Positions 15,224-23,242 of a DNA stretch of 33,863 nucleotides are shown here, one piece after another; positions within the stretch are counted from its first letter, which is position 1; each line of letters starts with the position of its first letter. Origin of the DNA: Planctomycetota bacterium. Its GTDB lineage: Bacteria > Planctomycetota > B15-G4 > SIAN01. Below the pieces are notes generated by a model, which was not told where the DNA came from, searched no databases, and saw only the letters and a program-made list of their open reading frames with translations. Made by a program: the position numbers and the translations under genes. The DNA lies in contig JAEUIC010000040.1 of assembly GCA_016795285.1 (NCBI GenBank), positions 1 through 33,863 on the forward strand. The letters run 5' to 3'.

Positions 15224-16558
15224 ATGAAGTTCCGCCTGTCGGTGATGATGTTCCTGCAGTACGCGATCTGGGGCGCCTGGCTGCCGATCCTCTATCCCTA
15301 CCTGCTCGGCCACCTCCAGTTCGCGCTGGCGGACGTCTCGAAGATCTTCGCCGCCGCGGCCGTCGGCGCGATCGTCGGCCCCTTCATCGCCGGCCAGGTC
15401 GCCGACCGCTTCTTCGCCACCGAGAAGTTCCTCGCCGCGAGCCACCTGCTCGGCGCGGTGCTGGTCTGGATGCTGGCGAAGCAGGACAGCGTGAACGGCT
15501 TCCTGGTGCTCTCGACGCTCTACGGCGTGATCTACGCGCCGACGCTCGCGCTCACCAACTCGCTCTCGTTCCACCACCTCGTCGACCGCGACCGCGACTT
15601 CGGCCGCGTGCGGCTCTGGGGCACCATCGGCTGGATCGCCGCCGGCATCGCCGTCGGCCACTGGCTCGACCGCTACACGCCGACCGGCCCGGAGACGACC
15701 GCGGCGCTGCGCGAGGCCGCCTGGAACGCCCACCGCGTCGACGCCTTCAAGCTGAGCGCGCTCCTCGGCGCGCTGCTCGGCCTCTACAGCTTGACGCTCC
15801 CCCACACGCCGCCGCGCCGCGACGTCGCCCACACCAGCGCGATCGGCAAGGCGCTCGGCTACGCGATGAAGCGCCCGCTGGCGCTGCTCTTCCTGCTCGC
15901 GATCCCGATGAGCTGCGTGCACCAGTTCTATTTCGTGCACGCCTCGACCTTCCTCACCCGCTTCCAGAGCGGCGCGGCGGGCGACTTCTCGAACAGCCTG
16001 AACGCGATCCTCGGCGTCGGCGGCGGCGGCCTGATGACGATCGGCCAGATGTCGGAGATCGCCGTCCTCGCGCTGGTCACCGTGCTGGCCAAGCAGATGT
16101 CGCGCAAGTCGCTGCTCGCGCTCGGGCTCGCCGCCTACGCGGCCCGCATGGCGCTCTTCTGCTACACCGACTCGGTCGCCACGATCCTGCTCGGCGTCGC
16201 GCTGCACGGCTTCTGCTTCGGCTGCTTCATCTTCGTCGCCTTCATGGTGGTCGACGAGGAGACGCCGAGCGACGTGCGCGCCAGCGCGCAGAACCTCTTC
16301 AACCTGGTCATCGTCGGCATCGGCTTCATCGTCGGCAGCTGGTTCGCCGGCTCGCTGGTCGGCGGCTGGGCGCGCGGCAAGGTGCTGCCGGCCGGCACGC
16401 CCCCCGACGCCGCGATCCCCGAAGCGCTGCAGCGCGACTACTGGACCCACCTCTTCTCGGTGCCGATGTGGATCGCGCTCGGCTGCCTCGTGGTGCTGCT
16501 GGTCGCCTACCCGGGCGGCAAGCGCAGCGCGAACGCGGACGGCGCCGCCGCGAGCTGA
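15224..16558 (+). CDS. MFS transporter, nucleoside:H+ symporter (NupG/XapB) family
   Basis: The 444-residue integral membrane protein resembles E. coli NupG along its length: LQYAIWGAWLPIL in helix 1 (NupG has LQFCLWGSWL), a VADRFF loop, YAPTLALTNSLSF, RLWGTIGWIAAG, and the ASAQNLFN segment near helix 11. About 12 membrane helices are expected. It probably imports nucleosides with protons across the inner membrane. The start has GGAG 8 nt upstream. It is preceded by its own candidate promoter and converges on the SGNH gene, with only 39 nt between. Confidence 0.9.
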   Translation: MKFRLSVMMFLQYAIWGAWLPILYPYLLGHLQFALADVSKIFAAAAVGAIVGPFIAGQVADRFFATEKFLAASHLLGAVLVWMLAKQDSVNGFLVLSTLYGVIYAPTLALTNSLSFHHLVDRDRDFGRVRLWGTIGWIAAGIAVGHWLDRYTPTGPETTAALREAAWNAHRVDAFKLSALLGALLGLYSLTLPHTPPRRDVAHTSAIGKALGYAMKRPLALLFLLAIPMSCVHQFYFVHASTFLTRFQSGAAGDFSNSLNAILGVGGGGLMTIGQMSEIAVLALVTVLAKQMSRKSLLALGLAAYAARMALFCYTDSVATILLGVALHGFCFGCFIFVAFMVVDEETPSDVRASAQNLFNLVIVGIGFIVGSWFAGSLVGGWARGKVLPAGTPPDAAIPEALQRDYWTHLFSVPMWIALGCLVVLLVAYPGGKRSANADGAAAS

Positions 16559-16597
16559 CCCCGCGGCGCGCGGGCGCGACTCGACGCGCTCGCGCGC

Positions 16598-17671
16598 TCA
16601 GCGCGGCCAGTCGGGCCAGGTCGAGCGGACCTGCGCGGCCAGCAGCTCGGCGACCTTGGCGTGGCCGACCGCGTTCAGGTGGCCGTCCTCCGGCCAGAAG
16701 GCGTCGGCGGGCGCGCTCTGCCATTGCACGGCGAGGTCGCACGAGGTGATCGCCTCGCCGGCGGCGCGGCGCCGCTCCACCAGTTGGCGCAACGCCGGGA
16801 AGGGGCGCCACGCCGCTGCGGTGGCGAGGTGCACCACCAGGACGCGCACGCCACGCCGCGCCGCCGCATCGAAGAGCGCGTCGAGGCAGGCGCGGTTCAG
16901 CTCCCACCACGCGCCGACGCCCCACTTCTGCCCGAAGCGGCGCTCGACCGCCTTCCAGAGCGTGGCGAGCCGCGAGGTGCGGTCGACGAAGCGGGCGAGC
17001 GGCCCGAGGTTGTGCTCGGCGCCGGACGGCACCGGTCGGCCGTCGACCACGCGGAAGCGCGGCTTGTTGAACCCCTCGGCGTGGCGGTAGGCGTGCAGCG
17101 TCCGCTCGAAGTCGTCGAGGATCACCGCCACCACCAGCAGGTCGGGCGGCGGGCCGGCCAGCACGACCTTCTCCGCCACCTGCCAGATCTGGTCGATGCC
17201 GTAGCCCGGCTGCGCGCGGTTCTCCGCGACGCCACCGAGCGACGCCGCGAGCTGTGCGCCGAACGTCTCGTGGAAGTGGACGCCGGTGCCGAACGTGAAC
17301 GAGTCGCCGAGCAGCGCGATGCGCGGCGCGCCGGGCACCGCCGTCGGCGCATCGGGCCGCTCGTCGATGCGGAAGCCGGCCGCGTCGGCGAGGAACGGGA
17401 ACTCCTGCCCCTCGGTGCGCCAGCGGAAGCTCGTGCCGGGCTTCATGCGCCAGCCGAAGTCGGGGTCGGCGTCGAAGCGCTTGCGCTCGTGGTTCCGGTA
17501 CTCGCCCACCTGCGCGCGCGGCTCGGGCGGCAGCACGCCGAACAGCGCGAGCCCCGCTTCGAGCAGGAGCAGCTCGAGCAGCACCGCCGAGAGCGCCAGC
17601 GCGACCCGCTTCCACGAGCGGCCGCCGCGACGCGCGCGCGCCTCGCTCCCGCCGAGCTGCGCCGCGCTCAC
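16598..17671 (-). CDS. Membrane-anchored SGNH/GDSL-type hydrolase
   Basis: The 357-residue protein has a basic N-terminus and one hydrophobic helix at about residues 22-43, then an extracytoplasmic SGNH hydrolase domain. Block I is LLGDSFTFGTG with nucleophile S124; block V is EDGHLNAVGH with H331. Enzymes of this type hydrolyse or transfer acyl esters, often on surface polysaccharides. The region between the helix and block I (PDFGWRMKPGTSFRW, about 70-84) is typical of the membrane-tethered variants seen in polysaccharide loci. It follows the DUF362 gene by 10 nt on the same strand. The substrate is unknown. Confidence 0.87.
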   Translation of the reverse strand: MSAAQLGGSEARARRGGRSWKRVALALSAVLLELLLLEAGLALFGVLPPEPRAQVGEYRNHERKRFDADPDFGWRMKPGTSFRWRTEGQEFPFLADAAGFRIDERPDAPTAVPGAPRIALLGDSFTFGTGVHFHETFGAQLAASLGGVAENRAQPGYGIDQIWQVAEKVVLAGPPPDLLVVAVILDDFERTLHAYRHAEGFNKPRFRVVDGRPVPSGAEHNLGPLARFVDRTSRLATLWKAVERRFGQKWGVGAWWELNRACLDALFDAAARRGVRVLVVHLATAAAWRPFPALRQLVERRRAAGEAITSCDLAVQWQSAPADAFWPEDGHLNAVGHAKVAELLAAQVRSTWPDWPR

Positions 17672-17681
17672 GCCGCTGCGC

Positions 17682-19055
17682 TCAGTGGCCGGCGTGAGGG
17701 CCGTGGCCGCCGCCGTGGTCGTGCGGGTGGTGCTTCTCGTGGTCGGCGCCGCCGCACGGATGGCCCGGGTGGGCCGCCGCGCCCGCCGGCGCCGCCATCT
17801 TCCGCTTGCGCAGCGTCAGCACCTCGGGCGCCTCCATGAGGCAGGTGGCGAGCAGCTTCCAGCTGCGGAAGAAGACCGACGCGCTGCTGCGCTTCAGCTC
17901 CGGCGCGGCCGAGCCGACGTCGGGGTAGCCCTTCGCGTCGGGCTTGACGCTCTCCCAGTTGGAGAAGAGCCGGCCCCAGTCGCTCTGCAGGACGTCCTTC
18001 ATGCGCGTCTTCGCGAAGCGCGGGTACCAGAAGGTGTCGTGGTACGCGACGCTCGCGAGGTAGGCCCACGGCGCCAGCACGGTCTTGAGCGACCACTCGA
18101 TCGGCTTCTTCAACGGCCCCCAGTAGATCTTGTGCTGCATGCGCGAGGCGAAGGTCATCTTCTTGAAGGGGCCGGTGAACTGCCAGTTCTGCTTGGCCGC
18201 CTCCTGGTCGCCGACGATCTCGATCTTGGCCGGGTCGCCGCAGCCGAGCCCCTGCTCGTGCGCGAGGCGGATGAACTTGATCGACATGGGGTCCATGCCC
18301 ATCAGCTTCGCCGCCACCGCATCGATGGCGACCTGATCGGCCGACGCGAGGATCACGTTCTTCACGTGCGGCACCATGCAGCGCGGGCCCGGCCCGTCGC
18401 CGGCGAAGGTGCCGTCCATCACGGCGAAGAGGCCGCGGTGGATCTTCTTCTGGATCATCAGCAGGTCGACGAGCGTCTCGTGGATGGTCGGGTGGGTCCA
18501 GTGGCGCCGCTCGTTCAGCAGGCCGCCGAACGCGTTCTTCATGGCGCCCGTCGTGGTCGTGAAGATGTGCGTCTTCACGGTCGGCAGGTGGACGATGTTC
18601 TCGCCGATGAAGCGCTTCGGGATCGAGAAGCCCTGCGGGTAGACCTCGTTCAGCGTGAGGAACTTCTTGGTGAGGTCGCCGACCGCGTCGCGGACCGGGA
18701 TCCACTCCTCGCCCTCGTAGAGGTGGACGTTGCGCAGCCCGTGCGCCTCCACGACGTTCAGCTGCTTGTTCTCCCGCTCGCCCAAGTGGGCGTCGATCAC
18801 GACCGTGCGGTTGTGGCAGGCGTGCAGCAGCTTCGGGTCGAAGCCGTCCTGCTTCATCGCGCGGATCACCCCTTCGAGCTGCCACGGCGTGGTCGAGCTG
18901 CCGGGGTAGAAGAAGTGCCAGCTGATGTTGACCTTGAGCGCCGTGTCGGCCGTCTTGTCGAGGTGCTGCTGGTAGCCGGCGAGGTTCAGGAGCTCGTGGT
19001 AGTCCGACAGCACGGTGCCGGGCGTGGTGCGCAGGATCGCGACAGGGGTCTTCAT
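17682..19055 (-). CDS. DUF362 domain protein with His-rich C-terminal tail
   Basis: The 457-residue protein matches DUF362, a family of unknown function that often accompanies ferredoxin domains. Typical segments are the N-terminal VAILRTTPG, ALKVNISW, KTHIFTTTTGAMKNAFGG in the middle, a VMDGTFAGDGPGP motif and ASADQVAIDAVAAKLMG. No 4Fe-4S ferredoxin motif is present. The last 29 residues contain ten histidines plus aspartates and a cysteine, a probable metal-binding tail. There is no signal peptide. I chose the ATG at 19055 because the conserved domain starts there; the frame upstream is open but belongs to the antisense of other genes. It probably forms a transcription unit with the SGNH gene. 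Confidence 0.85.
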   Translation of the reverse strand: MKTPVAILRTTPGTVLSDYHELLNLAGYQQHLDKTADTALKVNISWHFFYPGSSTTPWQLEGVIRAMKQDGFDPKLLHACHNRTVVIDAHLGERENKQLNVVEAHGLRNVHLYEGEEWIPVRDAVGDLTKKFLTLNEVYPQGFSIPKRFIGENIVHLPTVKTHIFTTTTGAMKNAFGGLLNERRHWTHPTIHETLVDLLMIQKKIHRGLFAVMDGTFAGDGPGPRCMVPHVKNVILASADQVAIDAVAAKLMGMDPMSIKFIRLAHEQGLGCGDPAKIEIVGDQEAAKQNWQFTGPFKKMTFASRMQHKIYWGPLKKPIEWSLKTVLAPWAYLASVAYHDTFWYPRFAKTRMKDVLQSDWGRLFSNWESVKPDAKGYPDVGSAAPELKRSSASVFFRSWKLLATCLMEAPEVLTLRKRKMAAPAGAAAHPGHPCGGADHEKHHPHDHGGGHGPHAGH

Positions 19056-19103
19056 GGTGAGGGGAGTTTCGGGTCCGCGTCGGGGGTGACTTGATCGGCG
19101 CGG

Positions 19104-19109
19104 ATGGTA
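19104..19109 (-). promoter_or_regulatory. Candidate -10 element (TACCAT) for the DUF362 gene
   Basis: On the minus strand TACCAT lies in GGGGGCTACCATCCGCG, about 48 nt before the DUF362 ATG. It is the main feature of the 113-nt spacer after the DUF3754 gene, suggesting that a new transcript starts here. Confidence 0.45.
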
Positions 19110-19168
19110 GCCCCCGCCACCCCGGGACCGAACGCCGCTTCGCGCGCGCCCGCCCGCTCGCCGCCTCC

Positions 19169-20446
19169 TCAGCGGCCGCTGAAGCGCTCGACCCAGCGCC
19201 GCTCGAGCTCGCGCAGCGCCGCTTCCGGCTCGACCGCGCGCAGCGCGTCGGCGCCGCCCTGCTCGGCGAGGCCGAGCCGCCGCAGCTTCGCCACCGCGTC
19301 GTCCTCCTCGAAGTCGACCGCGAGCCCGAGCCGCTGCCGCAGCCACTCCTCGACGCGCGCGTCGAGCGCCGCGGGCGCGAGCGCGCCACCGCTGCCGCGC
19401 AGGAACGCGTAGGCGAGCAGCACCTCGACCGCCTCCTCCGCCTCGGCGTCGTCGAGCAGGTGGAGCAGCACGCCGAAGCCCGAGTCGAGCGTGCAGGTCT
19501 GCAGGTGCTCGGCGAGCTGGCGGTGGAGCAGGTTCTTGCGGCCCAAGAATCGCGCCCACTGGCGGAAGAGGAAGGTGACCAGCACGGCGACGCCGGCGAG
19601 CTCGCCGAGGCCGCGCGCGCCGAGCGTCGCGTCGCCCGTCCGCAGCCCGAGCAGCACCAGCACCGCGAGCAGCAGCGCGTAGAGGGAGCCGAGCAGCTTC
19701 AGGTTCAAGATCTGCAGCGCCCCCGCCGCGGCCGGCACGCCGAGCAGCGCCCGATCGAAGGTCCGCATGCCGACCTTGACGCCGGGGAAGAGCGCCTCGA
19801 CGTCGTGCTTCGGCACGTCGCGGTAGAGGCGCAGCGAGACGCCGCCCGGCCGCGCGCCGAGCTTCCCCTCGAGGCTCTTCTTCTCCGCGAACCGCTCGCT
19901 CCCCTTGAAGCGGGCGAAGATGCAGACGCGGTCGTAGATCGGCACGACCGCCGTCCTGCGGCGCAGCCCGAACCAGAGGCGCCGCTCCTCGCGCCGGGTC
20001 GACTCGCGCCGCCGCCACGCCGCGAGGTCGACGAAGTCGCCGAGGTCGAGCTCGATCTTGAGGCCGAACGACGAGTGGCGCCGCATCGCCTCGTGCAGCT
20101 CCTCGATCGGCACGTCGGTGAAGTTGGCGCGGGCGAGGAGCTTGCGCAGCGTCGCCAGCACGTCCTTGGCGAGCTCGCGCTGGTCGCCGGTGGTCGCGCA
20201 CGCCTTGCCGTCGCGCCCCTCGAGCTGCTCCCACGCCTGGCGCAACCGCGACTTGACCGCGAGGAAGTCGTGGTGGAAGTGGGCGCGCAGCGCGTGCGCG
20301 AGGCGGCGCAGCGCGGGCGCGTCGGCCGGCGCCACCGCCCCCTCCTCGACGAGCTGCTCGACGAGCGGCGCCAACTCGAGCGTGAGCGCGCGATCGCGCA
20401 CCGGCTCCGCCGCCGCCCCCGCCGATCGCTCCGCGTCACTCCCCAT
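19169..20446 (-). CDS. DUF3754 (TMEM143-like) membrane protein
   Basis: The 425-residue protein fits the DUF3754 pattern. It has a soluble N-terminal half with VPIYDRVCIFARFK and DVPKHDVEALFPGVKV, and two hydrophobic segments (about residues 248-268 and 279-296). A soluble C-terminal part follows, with FLGRKNLLHRQLAEHL and a DxGFGVLLHLLDDAEAEEA motif. The function of the family is unknown; the eukaryotic homologue is mitochondrial TMEM143. No signal peptide is seen. The start overlaps the beta-helix gene end by 11 nt with no ribosome binding site, so translation is probably coupled. It is the last gene of a four-gene run. Confidence 0.8.
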   Translation of the reverse strand: MGSDAERSAGAAAEPVRDRALTLELAPLVEQLVEEGAVAPADAPALRRLAHALRAHFHHDFLAVKSRLRQAWEQLEGRDGKACATTGDQRELAKDVLATLRKLLARANFTDVPIEELHEAMRRHSSFGLKIELDLGDFVDLAAWRRRESTRREERRLWFGLRRRTAVVPIYDRVCIFARFKGSERFAEKKSLEGKLGARPGGVSLRLYRDVPKHDVEALFPGVKVGMRTFDRALLGVPAAAGALQILNLKLLGSLYALLLAVLVLLGLRTGDATLGARGLGELAGVAVLVTFLFRQWARFLGRKNLLHRQLAEHLQTCTLDSGFGVLLHLLDDAEAEEAVEVLLAYAFLRGSGGALAPAALDARVEEWLRQRLGLAVDFEEDDAVAKLRRLGLAEQGGADALRAVEPEAALRELERRWVERFSGR

Positions 20447-21863
20447 CGCGAGCGGCCGCGGCGGGCGCGCCGAGCGGCCCCTCGGCGTCGCGCGCCGGGC
20501 TGTCGTCGGCGAGCCGGTAGTCGCGCCGCTCGCGCGCGCGGAAGCGCGGATCGCCGCCGACGTGGCAGCCGGCGAACTCCGCCGCGTCGAGCTTGACGAG
20601 GTCGGTCGCGTGGCCGGCCACCACGCAGCGCGCGAGCGCGAGCGTGGAGGTGCCGAACTTGCGGTTCTTCTTCTCGACGCCGGCGCCGCGGTTGTCGGCG
20701 AGGGTGCAGCGCTCGACCGCGACGGCGAGGCCGTCGGGCCGCTCGGAGATGACGAAGAGGCCGGTGGCGCCGTTGGCCGCGACGATCGAATCGCGCAGCC
20801 GCAGCGACGCGCGCGCGCCGGTGAAGTTGCCGACCATCAGGCCGATGCCGATGCTGTCCTCGAAGCGGCAGCCGTCGACCTCGATCGGACGACCGGTGGC
20901 GAGGAACTGCGCGCCGATGCCGTTCCAGCGGAAGGTGCAGCGCTCGAAGCGGGTCGCCCCCTCGCGGACCTCGCCGCTGCCGACGAGGCTCGCGCCGAAG
21001 TTGCCGTTCGCCTCGAAGCGGCAGTCGCGCACCTGCAGCGGCACGTCCCCGCCCGGCAGCTCGAGCGCGAGCCCGAAGCGGGCGCCGCGGAACTCGCAGC
21101 GCTCGAAGCGCCACGGCAGCGCGACCCGCTCGCGGCCGTCGCCGCCGCGCCGCACGAAGCCGGCGTTCGCGCACCCCTCGAAGCGGCAGTCGCTGAGCCA
21201 GAGCTCGCGCGCCGGGCCGTCCGCTTGCGCCCGACCGTCGTCGAGCAGCAGCCCCTCCTCGCCGCCGGCGAAGAGGCAGCGCCGCAGCGCCAGGTCGAGC
21301 GGCGCGCCCGCGTCGGCGTGCAGCCCGACGCCGGTCGCGCGCGTGCGCAATCCATCGGCCTGCAGCGCGAGCGGGCCGGCGGCGGAGCGCAGATCGAGCG
21401 CGGTCGCGCTCCCCTCGATCCGCACGTCGACGAGCTCCACCGCGAGCGGCGCGCGGCCGCCCGGCTCGCAGGCGATGCCGATCGAGCCGCCGCGCAGCGC
21501 CACGCTCTCGAGCGCGACGCGCCCCTCCTTCGGCAGCACCACCACCGGCTGCCCCTCGCGCCCGCCGAACTCGCACGACTCCGAGCCGGCGCCCACCACG
21601 CGCACCCCGGACGGCAGCAGCACCGGCAGCGCCTCGCCGCTCGCCTCGCCGTGGAAGCCGACCGCGAGCGCGATCTCGACCCACGGCTCCTCCATCGCCG
21701 CGCGCAGCGCGATCGCCTTGGCGAGCGTCTGGAACGGCAGCTCGGCGCTGCCGTCGCCGGTGGCGTCCTTGCCGCGGCGCGCGTCGACGTGGATGCGCGG
21801 CACGGCGTCGATGCGCGCGAACGGCGTGACCACGGCGAGGAGCAACGAAGCGAGCGGCGTCAT
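20436..21863 (-). CDS. Exported right-handed beta-helix repeat protein
   Basis: The 475-residue protein starts at ATG 21863, with GGAGG 9 nt upstream and a 4-nt overlap with the radical SAM stop. A short signal peptide is followed by IHVDARRGKDATGDG and ELPFQTLAKAI, a DUF1565-like opening common in secreted beta-helix proteins. The rest is a series of about 25-residue coils marked by repeated R/D-C-x-F patterns (RRCLF, SDCRF, ERCEF, RDCRF, ERCTF, DGCRF), consistent with a pectate-lyase-like solenoid. The cysteine at the same position in most coils suggests a stacked ladder. Its ligand is unknown; it could bind or cleave a polysaccharide. Confidence 0.85.
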   Translation of the reverse strand: MTPLASLLLAVVTPFARIDAVPRIHVDARRGKDATGDGSAELPFQTLAKAIALRAAMEEPWVEIALAVGFHGEASGEALPVLLPSGVRVVGAGSESCEFGGREGQPVVVLPKEGRVALESVALRGGSIGIACEPGGRAPLAVELVDVRIEGSATALDLRSAAGPLALQADGLRTRATGVGLHADAGAPLDLALRRCLFAGGEEGLLLDDGRAQADGPARELWLSDCRFEGCANAGFVRRGGDGRERVALPWRFERCEFRGARFGLALELPGGDVPLQVRDCRFEANGNFGASLVGSGEVREGATRFERCTFRWNGIGAQFLATGRPIEVDGCRFEDSIGIGLMVGNFTGARASLRLRDSIVAANGATGLFVISERPDGLAVAVERCTLADNRGAGVEKKNRKFGTSTLALARCVVAGHATDLVKLDAAEFAGCHVGGDPRFRARERRDYRLADDSPARDAEGPLGAPAAAARDGE

Positions 21864-23242
21864 CGCGAGGAGCCTCCGTCGCGGCCGCGCGCGCGACGGA
21901 ACTCGCTGCGCGGCGGGTTCAGGTAGCCGTGGCGCACCTTCGGGAAGCGGGCGCGCAGGTGGTCCTGGAGCTTGCGCATGCCGCAGGCCGGCGTGCCGGC
22001 GGCGAGGCCGACCACCTCGACGTACGCCTCCGGGTCGATGTTCAAGTTGCGCCACTGGATCAGGTCGAGGCCGGTCCGCTCGATCAGCTGCTCGAGCGCG
22101 GCGACCTCGGCGTCACTGTCGGTGAAGCCGGGGAAGGCGAGGTAGTTGATGCTGACGAAGGCGCCGTGCCGCTTCGCCGCCTCCAGCGAGCGGACCACCG
22201 CCTCGAAGCCGTAGGTGAGCGGCCGGTAGTAGGCTTGGTAGGCGGCCGGCTGCGCGCTGTTCAGGCTGACGCGCAGCGAGTCGAGGCCGGCGGCGCAGAG
22301 GCGCGCGACCGCCTCGGGCCGGCTGCCGTTGGTGTTCAGGTGGAGCGTGCCGCGCGGCGTCGCGGCGCGGATCGCGCGGCAGATCGCCTCGATCTTCTCC
22401 GCCTGCAGCAGCGGCTCCCCTTCGCACCCTTGGCCGAAGGAGAGCATCGCGCGCGCCGCCCGCTTCAAGTGCGGCAGCGCGAACTCGAGCACCTCCGCGA
22501 CCTCGGGCACGAAGGCGAGGCGATCCTGCGGCGACGGGATCGGCGCGTCGGGCTGCGCCGAGATGCAGCCGACGCACGCCGCATTGCAGGCGGGCGCCAG
22601 CGGGACCGGGCACTCCCACCGCTCGTAGAAGAGGTTCTTCGCGTTGGCGCAGCCGTAGGTGAGCGCACAGTTGCGGCTCAAGTGGTCGACGAGGCGGTTG
22701 TCGGGATGGCGCTCCTTCAGCCGCGCGACGCGGGTGGCGAGCTCCGCCTCGTCGAACTGGTCGGGGTCGTGCTTCGTGTCGGCCTCGATGCGGGCGGCGG
22801 GCACGTGGAACGCCCCCTTCCACCAGCAGAGCGCCGCGTAGCTGAAGAGCGGCAGGAGCGGCGCGCCGCGCGCGCTCCGGTAGGCGGCGAGCCCGTAGAC
22901 CGAGTAGCCGGGCGGCAGGAAGCAGGCGGCGGCGCCGTGGCCGGCGAGCGGCGCGAGGCCGCTCGGCCCGAAGGCGACCGCGGTCCGTTCGGGCAGCGCG
23001 TAGAGGGAACTCCCGGCCGGCAGCTCGATCAGCAGCTCGGGATCGATCGGCAGGAAGTCGCGGCCGCTGCGCAGCACCGGTGCGACGCCGGGCAGCTCGA
23101 CGAGCTGGCCCGCCGCGTCGGCCACCACCGCGCAGGGCGGCGCGCTCCCGCGCTTGCGAGAGGCCCCGCGCCGCGCCGAGGTGACCGCACGCTCCTTGCG
23201 CTGCGTCGGAGCGCGCTTCGCTGAGCGAGGGCTGCGCTTCAC
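21860..23242 (-). CDS. Radical SAM protein of unknown substrate
   Basis: The 460-residue protein starts at GTG 23242, overlapping the upstream stop by 4 nt (GTGA); there is no in-frame ATG. A basic tail (1-33) leads to an unrecognised domain (about 37-200) containing an NCALTYGC pair (C192, C198). The radical SAM core follows: C219-x3-C223-x2-C226, then SFGQGCEGEPLL, HLNTNGS and LRVSLNSAQ. SAM-cluster enzymes of this kind modify peptides, nucleotides or cofactors. Similar proteins with the GQGCEGEP motif are known to me only as uncharacterised. It lies between two exported proteins in a coupled run, so a maturation role is conceivable. Confidence 0.85.
   Translation of the reverse strand: MKRSPRSAKRAPTQRKERAVTSARRGASRKRGSAPPCAVVADAAGQLVELPGVAPVLRSGRDFLPIDPELLIELPAGSSLYALPERTAVAFGPSGLAPLAGHGAAACFLPPGYSVYGLAAYRSARGAPLLPLFSYAALCWWKGAFHVPAARIEADTKHDPDQFDEAELATRVARLKERHPDNRLVDHLSRNCALTYGCANAKNLFYERWECPVPLAPACNAACVGCISAQPDAPIPSPQDRLAFVPEVAEVLEFALPHLKRAARAMLSFGQGCEGEPLLQAEKIEAICRAIRAATPRGTLHLNTNGSRPEAVARLCAAGLDSLRVSLNSAQPAAYQAYYRPLTYGFEAVVRSLEAAKRHGAFVSINYLAFPGFTDSDAEVAALEQLIERTGLDLIQWRNLNIDPEAYVEVVGLAAGTPACGMRKLQDHLRARFPKVRHGYLNPPRSEFRRARGRDGGSSR

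Noticed and set aside
16574..16595. 6-bp stem (GCGCGA/TCGCGC, 10-nt loop) between the convergent MFS and SGNH genes
   Set aside because: No T-tract follows on either strand and such short GC stems occur by chance at this base composition, so it was not called a terminator.
12946..16749. 1267-codon plus-strand frame spanning the deacetylase and transporter genes
   Set aside because: It is out of frame with both, extremely Arg/Pro/Ala-rich, and lacks any motif.
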